Assembly (NCBI RefSeq): GCF_014773275.1
Contig: NZ_JACWMW010000005.1
Coordinates: 124,001 to 188,000, forward strand
Source of the DNA: Mucilaginibacter rigui
GTDB lineage: Bacteria > Bacteroidota > Bacteroidia > Sphingobacteriales > Sphingobacteriaceae
DNA length: 64,000 bases
Direction of reading: 5' to 3'
Translations under genes and position numbers: made by a program
Part shown: positions 1 through 7,373 of the stretch, piece after piece
Layout of the letters: every line of letters begins with the position of its first letter
Position numbering within the stretch: the first letter of the stretch is position 1
Notes under the pieces: model-generated
Database searches by the model: none
What the model was told of the DNA's origin: nothing
Seen by the model: only the letters and a program-made list of their open reading frames with translations

Positions 1-1229
1 ATCATCCCGCGGGCGCTGTTGCACATATCGGCACCCAGGGCAAAGTTCTTTACCAGGTCAAAACCTGTAGCCACCTTGCCCGATGCGATCAGTTTAATGT
101 GTTTTTTAATATCAAAACCGGTTAGCGCATCATATATAAAGGCCAGGGCCTCGCGCAGTGGCATACCAACAGAGTTTGAAAATTCAAGCGGTGCTGCGCC
201 GGTACCGCCCTCTCCCCCATCAACAGTAATAAAATCGGGGTATATGTTTGTTTTGATCATGGCCTTGCAAATAGCCAGGAACTCGCTTTTATGGCCAACG
301 CATAGTTTAAAGCCGATAGGTTTACCACCCGAAAGCCCGCGTAGTTTTTTTATAAAGTTCATTAACCCCACTGGGTTGTTAAAAGCGGTATGATATGGTG
401 GCGATACCACATCCTCCCCCATTTGCACCAACCGTATACGGGCAATCTCGGGAGTAACCTTGGCTGCAGGCAGTATACCGCCGTGCCCGGGCTTTGCCCC
501 CTGCGACAGTTTTATCTCGATCATTTTTACCTGCGGTAATACCGCACGTTCAGCAAAAGCATGTTCATTAAAAGTACCGTCGGTATTACGGCAGCTAAAA
601 TAACCAGTGCCAATTTGCCATATAATATCGCCATTGTGTTGTAAGTGATGATCGCTCAACCCGCCTTCGCCGGTGTTGTGAGCAAAGCCTCCAATTTTAG
701 CCCCGCCGTTTAAAGCCAGGATAGCATTTTCGCTAAGTGAACCAAAGCTCATGGCCGATATATTGTACACGCTTGCACTGTAAGGTTGTGTACAATCGGG
801 CCCGCCAACTTTTACACGTGGGGAAAGATCAAGTGCTTTATGGTCTAAAGCGGCTATACTGTGGTTAAGCCACTCGTAGCCGTTTTCGTAAACATCCAGC
901 TCGGTACCAAACGGGCGTGTATCATCAACCTTTTTTGCCCGCTGATAAATAACGCTTCGGTTTTGCCTGTTGAAAGGTGTGCCATTGGTGTCGCTCTCTA
1001 TAAAGTACTGGTATATTTTAGGGCGAAGCTCCTCCATCAAAAACCGAAGGTGTCCAAACACAGGGAAATTCCTTACTATACTATGCTTTTTTTGTATCAA
1101 GTCATAAACACCTATAATAAATACCGGCCCTAAAAGCACAAACGACCATACCGCCGGTGGCCATATTACACTCCAGATAGTAACCAGTACAAGTATTATT
1201 ATAGCCGATATGATAAATAGCTTCCTCAT
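1..1229 (-). CDS. FMN-binding glutamate synthase family protein (partial, 3' end off window)
   Basis: The frame is open from the ATG at 1229 to the window edge, giving about 409 residues without a stop. The N-terminus has two closely spaced hydrophobic segments (about residues 4-22 and 27-43), so it is probably membrane-anchored. The rest matches the FMN-binding (GltB central-type) domain of glutamate synthase: NISAMSFGSLS near residue 160, the GGFAHNTGEGG loop, the KPGHGG segment, and DGGEGGTGAAP in the phosphate-binding region. It lacks the glutaminase domain of true GltB. The family is annotated as glutamate synthase-related, but its physiological reaction is unsettled. I see no gltD partner here. 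The family is clear; the substrate is not. Confidence 0.88.
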   Translation of the reverse strand, partial: MRKLFIISAIIILVLVTIWSVIWPPAVWSFVLLGPVFIIGVYDLIQKKHSIVRNFPVFGHLRFLMEELRPKIYQYFIESDTNGTPFNRQNRSVIYQRAKKVDDTRPFGTELDVYENGYEWLNHSIAALDHKALDLSPRVKVGGPDCTQPYSASVYNISAMSFGSLSENAILALNGGAKIGGFAHNTGEGGLSDHHLQHNGDIIWQIGTGYFSCRNTDGTFNEHAFAERAVLPQVKMIEIKLSQGAKPGHGGILPAAKVTPEIARIRLVQMGEDVVSPPYHTAFNNPVGLMNFIKKLRGLSGGKPIGFKLCVGHKSEFLAICKAMIKTNIYPDFITVDGGEGGTGAAPLEFSNSVGMPLREALAFIYDALTGFDIKKHIKLIASGKVATGFDLVKNFALGADMCNSARGM

Positions 1230-1457
1230 AAAATGTAATTTGAATAAATGTATGCGCTTATCCGAGCAACAAACTTACTACGTTGCCGATATTGAGCATC
1301 CTGTAAAGATGAGGATTACTTCGGTATCATTATCTATTAAACTACCCTTTTACTTATCATTAACAATTGTGCATTAATAATATAAGTTTAAACAAACATT
1401 ATATCTATTAATAACGTTATTTTGGCAAATGTCTGTAAATTGTAATACTTTGAAAAC

Positions 1458-1491
1458 ATAATAGATGTTTAAACATCTATTATTATCTTTG
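1458..1491 (+). promoter_or_regulatory. 26-bp perfect palindrome abutting a TATCTTTG promoter for the YceI gene
   Basis: Positions 1458-1483 form a perfect palindrome with arms ATAATAGATGTTT and AAACATCTATTAT. It is followed directly by TATCTTTG at 1484-1491, which fits the Bacteroidota -7 consensus TAnnTTTG. The palindrome therefore fills the -33/-7 spacer, where a repressor would block RNA polymerase. The core GTTTAAAC also occurs alone at 1386-1393 in the same leader. The otherwise gene-free stretch 1230-1531 is AT-rich and holds nothing else I recognise, apart from a 12-bp palindrome at 1410-1421. No candidate regulator gene is adjacent. Confidence 0.7.
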
Positions 1492-1531
1492 TTCTATAAT
1501 TAATCAGAAACACAACTAAATAAAAAATATC

Positions 1532-2062
1532 ATGGCAACAACTAAATGGGTTTTAGACCCAATGCACTCAGAAGTACAATTTAAGGTAAAACACCTTGTA
1601 ATATCAACAGTAAGCGGTTTCTTCAAAACATTTGAAGGCGAATTGACTACAGAGAACGAAGATTTTACCGGTGCAGAGATCGACTTTTCACTTGATGTGA
1701 ACAGCATTGATACCACACAACCACAAAGAGACGAGCACTTAAAGTCTGCTGAGTTTTTTGACGCGGCAACTTACCCGAAGATCACTTTCAAATCAACCTC
1801 GTTCACAGCTGATGGTGACGATTATAAATTAGTAGGTAACCTTACTATTAAAGATGTAACCAAACCGGTTACCCTTGCAGTTGAGTACGGTGGTAATGCC
1901 GGCGATTTTTATGGCAACACCAAAGCAGGTTTTGAAGTTACCGGTAAAATTAATCGTAAAGAGTTTGGCTTAACCTGGGATGGTGTAACCGAAGCAGGTT
2001 CTATCGTGGTAGGCGAAGACATTAAACTGAGCATGAACATACAGTTTGCTAAACAAGCGTAA
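1532..2062 (+). CDS. YceI family protein
   Basis: The 176-residue product matches the single-domain YceI lipocalin-like fold: WVLDPMHSEVQFKVKHL at the N-terminus, a central DEHLKSAEFFDAATYP segment and a C-terminal ITGKINRKEFGL-like strand (here VTGKINRKEFGLTWDG). YceI proteins bind polyisoprenoids or other amphiphiles in a beta-barrel. There is no signal peptide, so this copy is probably cytoplasmic, unlike periplasmic E. coli YceI. It is monocistronic, with its own promoter and palindromic operator upstream and a hairpin terminator at 2101-2132. Its physiological ligand cannot be read from the sequence. Confidence 0.93.
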   Translation: MATTKWVLDPMHSEVQFKVKHLVISTVSGFFKTFEGELTTENEDFTGAEIDFSLDVNSIDTTQPQRDEHLKSAEFFDAATYPKITFKSTSFTADGDDYKLVGNLTIKDVTKPVTLAVEYGGNAGDFYGNTKAGFEVTGKINRKEFGLTWDGVTEAGSIVVGEDIKLSMNIQFAKQA

Positions 2063-2100
2063 TTGATTATCAGCGATTAGTTACTAAAACACATACTTAA

Positions 2101-2132
2101 AAAAAGCTACCTTATAAATCAGGTAGCTTTTT
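2101..2132 (+). terminator. Rho-independent terminator after YceI gene
   Basis: The perfect 12-bp stem AAAAAGCTACCT / AGGTAGCTTTTT closes an 8-base loop and ends in a run of five T. It sits 38 bases after the YceI stop codon and ahead of the next plus-strand gene. Confidence 0.88.
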
Positions 2133-2179
2133 CATGGCCGATTAAGCGTAAATATCCTTATATTGGAAAAGAATTATCC

Positions 2180-2941
2180 ATGAAAACGCCTGCCTTAATA
2201 CTGCTTGTTTTTTTGATCACAGCATGCCATACTACGCCGAAATCTAAAGAGGTTTTATCTGCAACTAAATCAAAAATCGCAGATACACTAACCGGTGATT
2301 CTTCGAAAGTGAACATTTCGACCCTCCCGACTGATACCGTGCTTGTTACAAAAGCAGAAATTGCACGAATATTGAAATTTTATCCCGAATTGAGTGATAC
2401 CAGCTACAATTATAATCCGTACACTTTATACGCCATGCGTGGTTTAAATGGTACTGAAAAACAACAGGATGGGGATAAAAAAATAGATTTTAATAGCGAA
2501 GTTGGGCAGGACGATTATTTCTTGTTTTACGCTTACTTTTTAAGTTTAAAGAACGGGCGCGAGAAATACCAGGGGCAACGAGATACCTTAATTAAAATTT
2601 ACGATGGTATTAATTCTATAATGCAAAATTTGGCCAATGGCGGTACCTTTTTTGGGCATCAGCAAAGGCGAATATTAGGTTATGCGGAATATTCAATTTA
2701 TACTGGTATAAACAACGATTATTATAATAAAGAATACAACATCGCAAAGCAAAAATCATTTTATATAAGTTCGTTAAAACAATTAATAAACGATGATTTG
2801 AGTACCAATTTTGATATAAGCGAAAAAAGAAAACCACCCCTGCTAAAAAAATTGCTAAAAACAGTAAACGATATAGATGGTTTAATTAGTAATTACTTCT
2901 ATTTAAATAATGCCCGGGAGTTTGAATACTCGAATTACTAA
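2180..2941 (+). CDS. Hypothetical lipoprotein
   Basis: I do not recognise this 253-residue protein. It starts with a lipoprotein signal peptide: MK, then a hydrophobic run, then the lipobox ITAC with Cys16. A low-complexity Ser/Thr/Lys linker covers about residues 17-50, followed by a mostly helical, charged and Tyr-rich domain with repeated YNK/YYNK stretches and no catalytic signature. It should be anchored in the outer or inner membrane facing the periplasm. It lies 15 bases upstream of tsaC and may be co-transcribed with it, but no functional link is apparent. Confidence 0.75.
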   Translation: MKTPALILLVFLITACHTTPKSKEVLSATKSKIADTLTGDSSKVNISTLPTDTVLVTKAEIARILKFYPELSDTSYNYNPYTLYAMRGLNGTEKQQDGDKKIDFNSEVGQDDYFLFYAYFLSLKNGREKYQGQRDTLIKIYDGINSIMQNLANGGTFFGHQQRRILGYAEYSIYTGINNDYYNKEYNIAKQKSFYISSLKQLINDDLSTNFDISEKRKPPLLKKLLKTVNDIDGLISNYFYLNNAREFEYSNY

Positions 2942-2956
2942 TTTGCCTGTTACATT

Positions 2957-3577
2957 ATGCTGATAAAGATCTACCCTGAAAACCCAAACGAAAAAGCCAT
3001 TGAACAAGTGGCAGATATATTGCGCAAAGGCGGTATCATCATTTACCCTACCGATACGGTTTATGGCTTAGGCTGTGATATAACTAATCAAAAGGCCATT
3101 GAGCGGATCTGTAAGATCAGGAATATTAAACCCGAAAAGGCGAATTTTTCGTTCATCTGTTATGATCTTAGCCATATATCAGACTATATAAAGCCGATCG
3201 ATAACACTACCTTTCGTGTGCTAAAGAAGGCCTTACCCGGGCCGTTCACCTTTATCTTTAATGCCAGCCACGCTGTACCAAAGCTATTAAGCTCCAACAA
3301 AAAAACAGTAGGTATCCGTGTACCTGATAATAACATCGCGCGTGAAATTGTAAAAGTTTTGGGCAACCCTATCCTGTCTACCTCCATACACGATGAGGAT
3401 GATATTATCGAATACTCTACCGACCCCGAACTGATCTACGAGAAATACCAGGACCTGGTAGATATTGTGATTGATGGCGGCTATGGCGAAAACATCCCAT
3501 CAACCGTGGTTGACTGCACATCCGGCGAGTTTGAAGTGATCCGTGAAGGCAAAGGCGAATTGGAAGATTATTTATAA
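2957..3577 (+). CDS. tsaC: L-threonylcarbamoyladenylate synthase (Sua5/YrdC/YwlC family)
   Basis: The 206-residue protein is a single YrdC domain. It makes threonylcarbamoyl-AMP from threonine, bicarbonate and ATP, the first step of t6A37 formation on tRNAs that read ANN codons. Visible motifs are PTDTVYGLGCD (residues 31-41), the LPGPFTFIF nucleotide-site segment (93-101) and GIRVPDN (119-125). It ends soon after the YrdC domain, so it is the short TsaC type without the Sua5 C-terminal extension. TsaB, TsaD and TsaE are not in the window. The assignment is firm at family level. Confidence 0.93.
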   Translation: MLIKIYPENPNEKAIEQVADILRKGGIIIYPTDTVYGLGCDITNQKAIERICKIRNIKPEKANFSFICYDLSHISDYIKPIDNTTFRVLKKALPGPFTFIFNASHAVPKLLSSNKKTVGIRVPDNNIAREIVKVLGNPILSTSIHDEDDIIEYSTDPELIYEKYQDLVDIVIDGGYGENIPSTVVDCTSGEFEVIREGKGELEDYL

Positions 3578-3580
3578 TCC

Positions 3581-3588
3581 TATATTTG
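3581..3588 (+). promoter_or_regulatory. -7 box (TATATTTG) for nhaA
   Basis: TATATTTG matches TAnnTTTG and begins three bases after the tsaC stop codon. It lies 27 bases upstream of the nhaA start, so nhaA probably has its own promoter. Confidence 0.6.
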
Positions 3589-3615
3589 CCACGCTTAATT
3601 TTTTAAAACAGCATA

Positions 3616-4758
3616 TTGATCAGTAACCTTAAACAATTCGCCGAATTTATACGCTCATACGCTACCGGTGGCGGTATCCTTATCGTCTGCGTTATTGTTT
3701 CACTAATAATTGGCAATACCGGGTTACATACATCATTCAACCATACCCTTGATACCCCTATCGGCTCTTATACATCATTGACATGGATAAACGATGGTTT
3801 AATGGCTATATTTTTTCTGCTGGTTGGGCTGGAGATTAAAGACGAAGTTTTAAACGGCGAACTTTCAGATAAGCACTCGGCCACACTTCCTGTATTTGCA
3901 GCCCTTGGCGGCATGCTGGTTCCGGCCGGCATTTATGCCATCATCAATCTACATACCGCAACCAGTAGCGGCTGGGGCATCCCTATGGCTACAGATATTG
4001 CTTTTGTGGTGGCTATCATCAGCATTATTAAAAAACGCGTACCACAATCCTTACAGATATTTATAAAGGCATTGGCTATTGTGGACGATTTGGGCGCGAT
4101 ATTAGTTATTGCCATATTCTATTCGGCGGGCTTGCATACAATTTACCTGCTGCTGGCATTAGCCATGTTTGTTTTGCAGATGCTGTTTAACCGCTTTAAT
4201 GTGCGTTATCTGCTTGCATATCTTATCCCCGGTGTGTTTATGTGGTATTTCATCCATCACAGCGGCATACATGCAACGGTGGCAGGGGTGCTAACGGCTA
4301 TGGCTATTCCGCATAATGTTAAACTAAATTACTCACCGTTAAAGAAATTGATCCACCTGCTGGAGAACCCGGTGAATTTCATCATTATCCCCATATTCGC
4401 GCTGGCAAATTCAAATATCAATATCCATGAGAGTTTGGCGGGTGGCAGTATTATCACTCCGCTATCGGCGGGGATATTATTTGGCCTGTTATTAGGTAAA
4501 CCTATCGGCATTACGCTATTTAGCTGGCTGGCGGTAAAGCTAAAATTATCCAGACTGGCCAATGGCGTAAAATGGGCACAGGTTTGGGGGATCGGTCAGC
4601 TGGCGGGTATTGGTTTCACCATGTCCATCTTTATGGCGCTGCTTTCTTTTGCCGATGCCGGATTACAAAGCCAGGCAAAATTCACCATACTGGTAACATC
4701 TGTATTGGCCGCAATAACAGGTTATGTTATCCTGCTCCGCATCAAAAAAAGAATCTGA
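3616..4758 (+). CDS. nhaA: Na+/H+ antiporter NhaA
   Basis: This 380-residue polytopic inner-membrane protein exchanges cytoplasmic Na+ for external H+ and serves in salt and pH homeostasis. The NhaA signatures are present: GLEIKDEVLNGEL (residues 71-83), ATDIAF with Asp127 (E. coli Asp133), and DDLG with Asp157 and Asp158 (E. coli Asp163 and Asp164, the ion-binding pair). GKPIGITLF and GIGFTMSIF follow in the C-terminal half. The start is a TTG at 3616; no ATG lies nearby in frame. The gene converges with trpA across a palindromic repeat. Confidence 0.96.
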   Translation: MISNLKQFAEFIRSYATGGGILIVCVIVSLIIGNTGLHTSFNHTLDTPIGSYTSLTWINDGLMAIFFLLVGLEIKDEVLNGELSDKHSATLPVFAALGGMLVPAGIYAIINLHTATSSGWGIPMATDIAFVVAIISIIKKRVPQSLQIFIKALAIVDDLGAILVIAIFYSAGLHTIYLLLALAMFVLQMLFNRFNVRYLLAYLIPGVFMWYFIHHSGIHATVAGVLTAMAIPHNVKLNYSPLKKLIHLLENPVNFIIIPIFALANSNINIHESLAGGSIITPLSAGILFGLLLGKPIGITLFSWLAVKLKLSRLANGVKWAQVWGIGQLAGIGFTMSIFMALLSFADAGLQSQAKFTILVTSVLAAITGYVILLRIKKRI

Positions 4759-4759
4759 T

Positions 4760-4835
4760 GTAGAGACGCAATACTTTGCGTCTTCTTTAACACGGTAATG
4801 AATGTTCAATTAGACGCGAGGTTTCGCGTCTCTAC
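4760..4835. repeat. Interspersed palindromic repeat (GTAGAGACGC element)
   Basis: The 76-bp element is bounded by the inverted repeat GTAGAGACGC (4760-4769) and GCGTCTCTAC (4826-4835). Each end is also a local hairpin: GACGCAA-TACT-TTGCGTC at 4765-4782, and AGACGCGA-GGTT-TCGCGTCT at 4812-4831. A near-identical half occurs at 43357-43380. It fills the gap between convergent nhaA and trpA and may also serve as a terminator. Confidence 0.8.
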
Positions 4836-4845
4836 GAAAAACAAT

Positions 4846-5637
4846 TTAAGATTTAATCCCGTCAATAAACGCCGGGATCTTATTCATATAATCATCCTCA
4901 GCAAGCAATTTTACAAATGCGCTGCCCACAATGGCGCCGTTAGCGTATTCACAAGCTTTACTGAACGATCTGTGATCAGAGATCCCGAAACCAATAATGG
5001 TTGGGTTTTTCAGCTCCATGGCTTTAATGCGGCTGTAATAACCTTCAATACTATCCGTAAGTTGCAGGTTACCACCGGTTATGGATGATGATGACAGCAG
5101 GTAAATAAAGCTATTGCTCAATTCATCTATCTTGCGGATACGTTCCTCAGATGTTTGCGGTGTAACTAAAAATATATTACTCAGCCCGTTATCTGTAAAA
5201 TGGTTACTGTACAGCATTTCGTACTCGTACATAGGCAGGTCGGGCACTATGATGCCGTCTACCCCTGCCGCCGCTGCCGCTTTGCAGAAACGTTCAATAC
5301 CGTATTGCACAATAGGGTTTACGTAGCCCATTAACAGTACCGGGATATTTACACGGCTGCGCAGATCTTTCAATTGCTCAAACAGTATGTTGAGGTTCAT
5401 GCCGTTATCCAGCGCTGTTTGCGAACTATGCTGAATGGTTGGCCCATCGGCAACCGGGTCTGAATACGGGAAACCTATCTCCAGAAAATCTGCCCCGGCT
5501 TTTTCCAGCGCTTCAGCAATGTCAACGGTAGTGTTCAGTTCCGGGTAACCGGCAGTAAAATATATAGAAAGCAGGTTATTATTCTTAGTTGCAAAAAGTT
5601 GGTTCAGACGGTTCATTGCAGAAGTTGTATTAGCCAT
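4846..5637 (-). CDS. trpA: Tryptophan synthase alpha chain
   Basis: The product cleaves indole-3-glycerol phosphate to indole and glyceraldehyde-3-phosphate, normally in complex with TrpB. The catalytic residues are visible: Glu53 in FLEIGFPYSD and Asp64 in PVADGP, then GVDGIIVPDLP and a C-terminal GFGISDHRSF segment that binds the phosphate. From the first ATG it is 263 residues; starting at Met8 (ATG at 5616, MNRLNQLF) gives the more usual 256 and a 20-30 base leader after the TACTTTTG box. No other trp gene lies within the window, which is unusual because trpA normally follows trpB. Confidence 0.95.
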   Translation of the reverse strand: MANTTSAMNRLNQLFATKNNNLLSIYFTAGYPELNTTVDIAEALEKAGADFLEIGFPYSDPVADGPTIQHSSQTALDNGMNLNILFEQLKDLRSRVNIPVLLMGYVNPIVQYGIERFCKAAAAAGVDGIIVPDLPMYEYEMLYSNHFTDNGLSNIFLVTPQTSEERIRKIDELSNSFIYLLSSSSITGGNLQLTDSIEGYYSRIKAMELKNPTIIGFGISDHRSFSKACEYANGAIVGSAFVKLLAEDDYMNKIPAFIDGIKS

Positions 5638-5644
5638 TTCAGTG

Positions 5645-5652
5645 CAAAAGTA
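5645..5652 (-). promoter_or_regulatory. -7 box (TACTTTTG on the minus strand) for trpA
   Basis: The plus-strand text CAAAAGTA reads TACTTTTG on the minus strand, which matches TAnnTTTG. It lies seven bases upstream of the first trpA ATG and 28 upstream of the likelier ATG at 5616. Confidence 0.5.
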
Positions 5653-5683
5653 TTGTTTAATAAATAGTATTTATAGTTTTTTT

Positions 5684-5781
5684 ACCACAGAGGGCACAGA
5701 GTTTTTTCACAGAGAGCACAAAGCTTTACAAACTATTCAACCTCTGTGTACTTTGTGGTTCTTCTTTGTGTTCTCTGTGGT
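5684..5781. repeat. Interspersed CACAGAG-type inverted repeat, copy 1
   Basis: The 98-bp element begins ACCACAGAG (5684-5692) and ends CTCTGTGGT (5773-5781). The interior carries further runs of (CA)CAGAG and their complements, such as CACAGAGAGCACAAAG and CTTTGTGTTCTCTGTGG. Related copies lie at 47576-47745 and 49153-49240. It sits between the divergent trpA and symporter genes. Confidence 0.8.
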
Positions 5782-5803
5782 TAATAACCGCCATGCAACT
5801 AAA

Positions 5804-5811
5804 TAATTTTG
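5804..5811 (+). promoter_or_regulatory. -7 box (TAATTTTG) for symporter-hexosaminidase operon
   Basis: TAATTTTG matches TAnnTTTG and lies 62 bases upstream of the symporter ATG, downstream of the CACAGAG repeat. Confidence 0.45.
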
Positions 5812-5873
5812 TTTTTGCTGATCCTAACTTCTACTTTAGGGCAATTCGTTTAACATTCTGTAAAAACTAAATT

Positions 5874-7373
5874 ATGTCGCCGGCAATATTACTATCCTTC
5901 ATCATTGGTTACTTTTTGGTATTGATGGTGATATCGTACCTCACCTCCAAAAAATCGTCAGATAACGATACCTTTTTTGTGGCTAACCGCAACTCCAAAT
6001 GGTATTTGGTAGCCTTCGGGATGATAGGTACAGCGCTAAGCGGGGTAACCTTTATATCGGTACCCGGCAAAGTTGGCGAGCCAAGCGGCGATCAGTTCGC
6101 ATACTTCCAGTTCGTATTGGGCAACGCGGCGGGTTTTATTATTATAGCTACCGTTTTGCTGCCTTTATATTATCGCTTAAAGCTTACCTCTATATATAGC
6201 TATATTGAGCAGTCGTTGGGTACATGGAGCTATAAAACAGCCGCAGGCATCTTCCTGTTAAGCCGTACTATAGGCTCATCGTTCAGGCTTTATTTGGTGG
6301 TTATCGTATTGCAGAAGTTCATTTTCGACAGCTACGGAGTACCCTTCGCAGTTACGGTGCTCATCTGTTTGGTGTTGATCTGGTCGTACACGTTTAAAGG
6401 CGGTCTTAAAACCATTATTATTACCGATAGCTTGCAGACGCTGTTCCTGGTATCATCGGTATTTCTGTCAATCTATTTCATTTGTAGAAGCCTTAATTAC
6501 AATATATTTGAAGCTGCCGAAGCCATCAAGAACAGCAGCTACTCCAGGATCTTTTTCTTTAACGATTTCCTGGGCAGCCATTTTCACCTGAGCAAGCAAT
6601 TTTTGGGCGGCTTGTTCATTACCGTGGGTATGACGGGACTTGACCAGGACCTGATGCAGAAAAACCTGAGCCTTAAAAACATCAAGGAAGCACAGAAGAA
6701 TATGTTCAGCTTTACCGCTGTATTTGTGGTGATCAATATTTTCTTTTTAAGCGTAGGCGCACTGCTTTATATGTATGCGGCCAAAAATGGTATATCAGTA
6801 GCCAAAACCGATTACCTGTACCCTACCATCGCCCTGCAATATCTGGGTATTGTACCGGCCATGGTGTTTATGCTGGGTTTAACAGCCGCCACATTTGCCA
6901 CTACCGATTCGGCACTAACGGCGCTTACCACCTCGTTTTGTGTTGATTTTCTGAACTTCAACAAACGCGGCGACGTGAACAGCAAAAAAATGATAAACGT
7001 AAGGCATTATGTACATATAGCCTTTTCGGGATTAATGTTTCTGACTATTATTTTATTTAACGCCCTGAATAACGATGCTGTGGTAACCGCTATATTCAAG
7101 GTCGCGTCATATACTTACGGGCCGTTACTGGGTCTTTACAGTTTTGGCCTGTTTGTGAGCCATAGGCAGGTAAGGGATAAACTGGTGCCTTTTATCTGTT
7201 TAATATCGCCCGCGGTGTGCTATTTCCTGAGTACCGAATCCAAAGTACTTTTAGGCGGATACGTTTTTGATAACGAGCTTATCATTGTTAACGGATTAAT
7301 TACCTTTGCCGGCCTGTGGATCTGTTCATCACCTAAAATTAAAACTGTAAAAGCTAATCCTTCTTTGTCATGA
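5874..7373 (+). CDS. Sodium:solute symporter (SSS family)
   Basis: The 499-residue protein has about 13 hydrophobic segments and the SSS/SLC5 architecture. YLTSKKSSDNDTFFVANR follows the first helix, and a GTALSGVTFISVPG segment in the next helix resembles the family's sodium-site helix. These transporters couple Na+ entry to uptake of sugars, sialic acid, amino acids or vitamins. Its stop codon overlaps the start of the GH20 hexosaminidase (ATGA at 7370-7373), so the two are translationally coupled. That partnership makes an amino sugar released by the enzyme the most likely cargo; this is inference, and sialic-acid or other sugar transport is possible. Confidence 0.9.
   Translation: MSPAILLSFIIGYFLVLMVISYLTSKKSSDNDTFFVANRNSKWYLVAFGMIGTALSGVTFISVPGKVGEPSGDQFAYFQFVLGNAAGFIIIATVLLPLYYRLKLTSIYSYIEQSLGTWSYKTAAGIFLLSRTIGSSFRLYLVVIVLQKFIFDSYGVPFAVTVLICLVLIWSYTFKGGLKTIIITDSLQTLFLVSSVFLSIYFICRSLNYNIFEAAEAIKNSSYSRIFFFNDFLGSHFHLSKQFLGGLFITVGMTGLDQDLMQKNLSLKNIKEAQKNMFSFTAVFVVINIFFLSVGALLYMYAAKNGISVAKTDYLYPTIALQYLGIVPAMVFMLGLTAATFATTDSALTALTTSFCVDFLNFNKRGDVNSKKMINVRHYVHIAFSGLMFLTIILFNALNNDAVVTAIFKVASYTYGPLLGLYSFGLFVSHRQVRDKLVPFICLISPAVCYFLSTESKVLLGGYVFDNELIIVNGLITFAGLWICSSPKIKTVKANPSLS

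Noticed and set aside
861..1133. 90-residue plus-strand ORF at the left edge
   Set aside because: It is antisense to the well-supported glutamate synthase-family gene, which spans 1-1229 on the minus strand.
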